This document shows, in pieces, positions 6,083 to 6,829 of a DNA stretch of 6,829 nt. Origin of the DNA: UBA7703 sp034926785 (lineage in GTDB: Bacteria; Bacillota; Clostridia; Christensenellales; CAG-138). The notes under the pieces were generated by a model. That model was not told the origin of the DNA, did no database searches, and saw nothing but the letters and a program-made list of their open reading frames with translations. A program made the position numbers and the translations under genes. How positions within the stretch are numbered: the first letter of the stretch is position 1; every line of letters starts with the position of its first letter. Where the stretch lies: assembly GCA_034926785.1 (NCBI GenBank), contig JAYFQU010000055.1:1-6829 (forward strand), written 5' to 3'.

Positions 6083-6122
6083 AAAATGAAAAGCGGGCGA
6101 GCCCGGATGTGGGTTCGCCCGC
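6083..6122 (-). terminator. Intrinsic terminator of the SHOCT-domain gene
   Basis: Arms 6093-6104 and 6111-6122 form a 12-pair GC-rich stem with one imperfect position and a 6-base loop. On the minus strand it is followed by TTTTCATTTT (complement of 6083-6092). It lies 20 bases after the stop at 6143 and separates that gene from the promoter of the next one. On the plus strand a T-run (6134-6139) starts only 11 bases after the stem, so termination there would be weaker. Confidence 0.85.
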
Positions 6123-6142
6123 CATCAGGATGCGTTTTTTGA

Positions 6143-6547
6143 TTACACAATGCCAATTAACTTGTTTCTGGCTTCTACGTAGGCTCCGGTGGTGAGTTCC
6201 CCGCGCGCATAACGCTCCTTGAGGGAGACAAGTTCCGCGCTTGCGTGGTTATCGCCGCGCCCGCCGTCGAGTACCATGCGCCGTTCCTCATACTCTGCCG
6301 CTCCCATGCCGCCGCCCGCTTTCTGTTCGGCCAGGATTGCAAGCAGACGCTCTTGCGTTGCATTCACCGCAATCGCTGCCGGATTCGCAATCGCATCAAC
6401 GCCCGCAGACTTCATTGCCGGAGTCTTGTACTTGCGGCTGGTTAAGTAGACAACGAGGAGCACAATGCCAACGACCAACAGCAGGGCGACAAGGCCGAGC
6501 AGGAAGTGTCCGTTGACCATTCTGTAAAACATATAACGATGCATCAT
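6143..6547 (-). CDS. Small membrane protein with SHOCT domain(s)
   Basis: This is a 134-residue protein with one membrane segment at about 13-36 (HFLLGLVALLLVVGIVLLVVYL) followed by basic residues (SRKYK), which suggests a cytoplasmic C-terminal part. Residues 105-132 (ELVSLKERYARGELTTGAYVEARNKL) are a clear SHOCT motif, the short C-terminal domain found at the end of many bacterial membrane proteins and thought to mediate oligomerisation. Residues 65-94 (RLLAILAEQKAGGG...YEERRMVL) look like a second, diverged copy, and a Gly-rich stretch joins the two. The start has AAAGGA 8 bases before the ATG; a second ATG follows directly. Upstream a TATTAT (6599-6604) could be a -10, but no good -35 is seen. 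The gene is monocistronic, with its own terminator. Specific function is unknown. Confidence 0.8.
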   Translation of the reverse strand: MMHRYMFYRMVNGHFLLGLVALLLVVGIVLLVVYLTSRKYKTPAMKSAGVDAIANPAAIAVNATQERLLAILAEQKAGGGMGAAEYEERRMVLDGGRGDNHASAELVSLKERYARGELTTGAYVEARNKLIGIV

Positions 6548-6729
6548 TGAAAAATTCCTTTCATAGAGCTAGCAAAGTACGCTGCTTCTATGCGTATGAT
6601 AATAGACTAAAAATACAAATCTGTTGTGTTATAGGTGCAAATAGATTTTGAAGGATTGCGGCAAAAGCATGTCAATGATTCAAGAAAAAACGGTTCTACA
6701 CTATAGATTGGGGTAAGTAAAAAAAAGAA

Positions 6730-6803
6730 GAAGCATAACCGCTTCAAATCTTGTAGATTAAGGTTGTTCAAGCCACTACGAGAAAGGACGAAGGTTATGC
6801 TTC
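6730..6803 (+). repeat. 11-base inverted repeat spanning the transposase start codon
   Basis: GAAGCATAACC (6730-6740) and GGTTATGCTTC (6793-6803) are perfect reverse complements. The second arm contains the ATG at 6797, and the ribosome binding site lies just inside the 52-base loop. A transcript from outside the element would contain both arms and could hide the start codon, as known for IS10 and IS50. An 8-base direct repeat GCTTCAAA (6741-6748 and 6799-6806) also links the two places. Confidence 0.6.
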
Positions 6804-6829
6804 AAACACATCTTATCGCAGAATTACTT
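6797..6829 (+). CDS. Transposase, N-terminal fragment cut by the window edge
   Basis: Eleven codons (MLQTHLIAELL) are open to the end of the window. The ATG has AAAGGA with an 8-base spacer (6783-6788). Identification as a transposase rests on the element-like DNA in front of it and on the similarity of this start to ISL3-type transposases; the fragment is too short for motif evidence. Confidence 0.5.
   Translation, partial: MLQTHLIAELL

Larger units (their letters stand above)
6692..6829 (+). mobile_element. Left end of an insertion sequence, probably ISL3-like (partial)
   Basis: From GGTTCTACACTATAG at 6692 the sequence changes character: it is AT-rich, has a short leader and then starts a plus-strand ORF that runs off the edge. 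The GGTTCT...ACTATAG...GGGTAAG pattern resembles terminal repeats of ISL3-family elements as I remember them, and the ORF start (MLQTHLIAELL) fits the N-terminus of such transposases. The 8 bases before it (GAAAAAAC, 6684-6691) are AT-rich, like typical ISL3 target duplications. The right end is outside the window, so the boundary and family are inferred. Confidence 0.55.

Overview
The window looks like chromosomal DNA from an anaerobic Gram-positive bacterium of the class Clostridia. The signs are strong AGGAGG-type ribosome binding sites, one TTG start, a GC-rich coding style with AT-rich intergenic DNA, a SHOCT-domain membrane protein and a Firmicute-style insertion sequence at the right edge. 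The assignment rests on gene content and style only; no rRNA or other marker gene is present.

The core is a five-gene operon on the minus strand, read from about 5525 down to 197. The order is: a MobA/MocA-like nucleotidyltransferase with an intact signature; a second, paralogous nucleotidyltransferase domain with a degenerate signature fused to a ModE-type DNA-binding domain; then the FAD, [2Fe-2S] and molybdenum subunits of a xanthine dehydrogenase-family molybdenum hydroxylase. The genes are tightly coupled: two ATGA start/stop overlaps and one ribosome binding site that begins on the upstream stop codon. The exception is a 114-base gap before the FAD gene, which holds a small GC hairpin. 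The likely logic is that the first gene finishes the cofactor by adding a nucleotide to molybdopterin, the last three genes form the enzyme, and the fusion protein may sense cofactor or molybdenum status and regulate transcription. The substrate of the hydroxylase cannot be read from the sequence.

A good promoter (TTGACA, 17-base spacer, GATTCT) precedes the operon, and a perfect 7+3+7 palindrome sits just upstream of its -35 box. Downstream of the operon, positions 22-161 hold four hairpins in a row, two of which look like terminators facing opposite ways.

Right of the operon are two more minus-strand genes: an unrecognised 116-residue protein with its own promoter, and a small membrane protein with two SHOCT-like segments and a strong intrinsic terminator. 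From about 6692 to the edge lies the left end of an insertion sequence, probably ISL3-like, with the first 11 codons of a plus-strand transposase whose start codon lies inside an inverted repeat.

The most interesting item is the degenerate nucleotidyltransferase-ModE fusion beside its intact paralogue.
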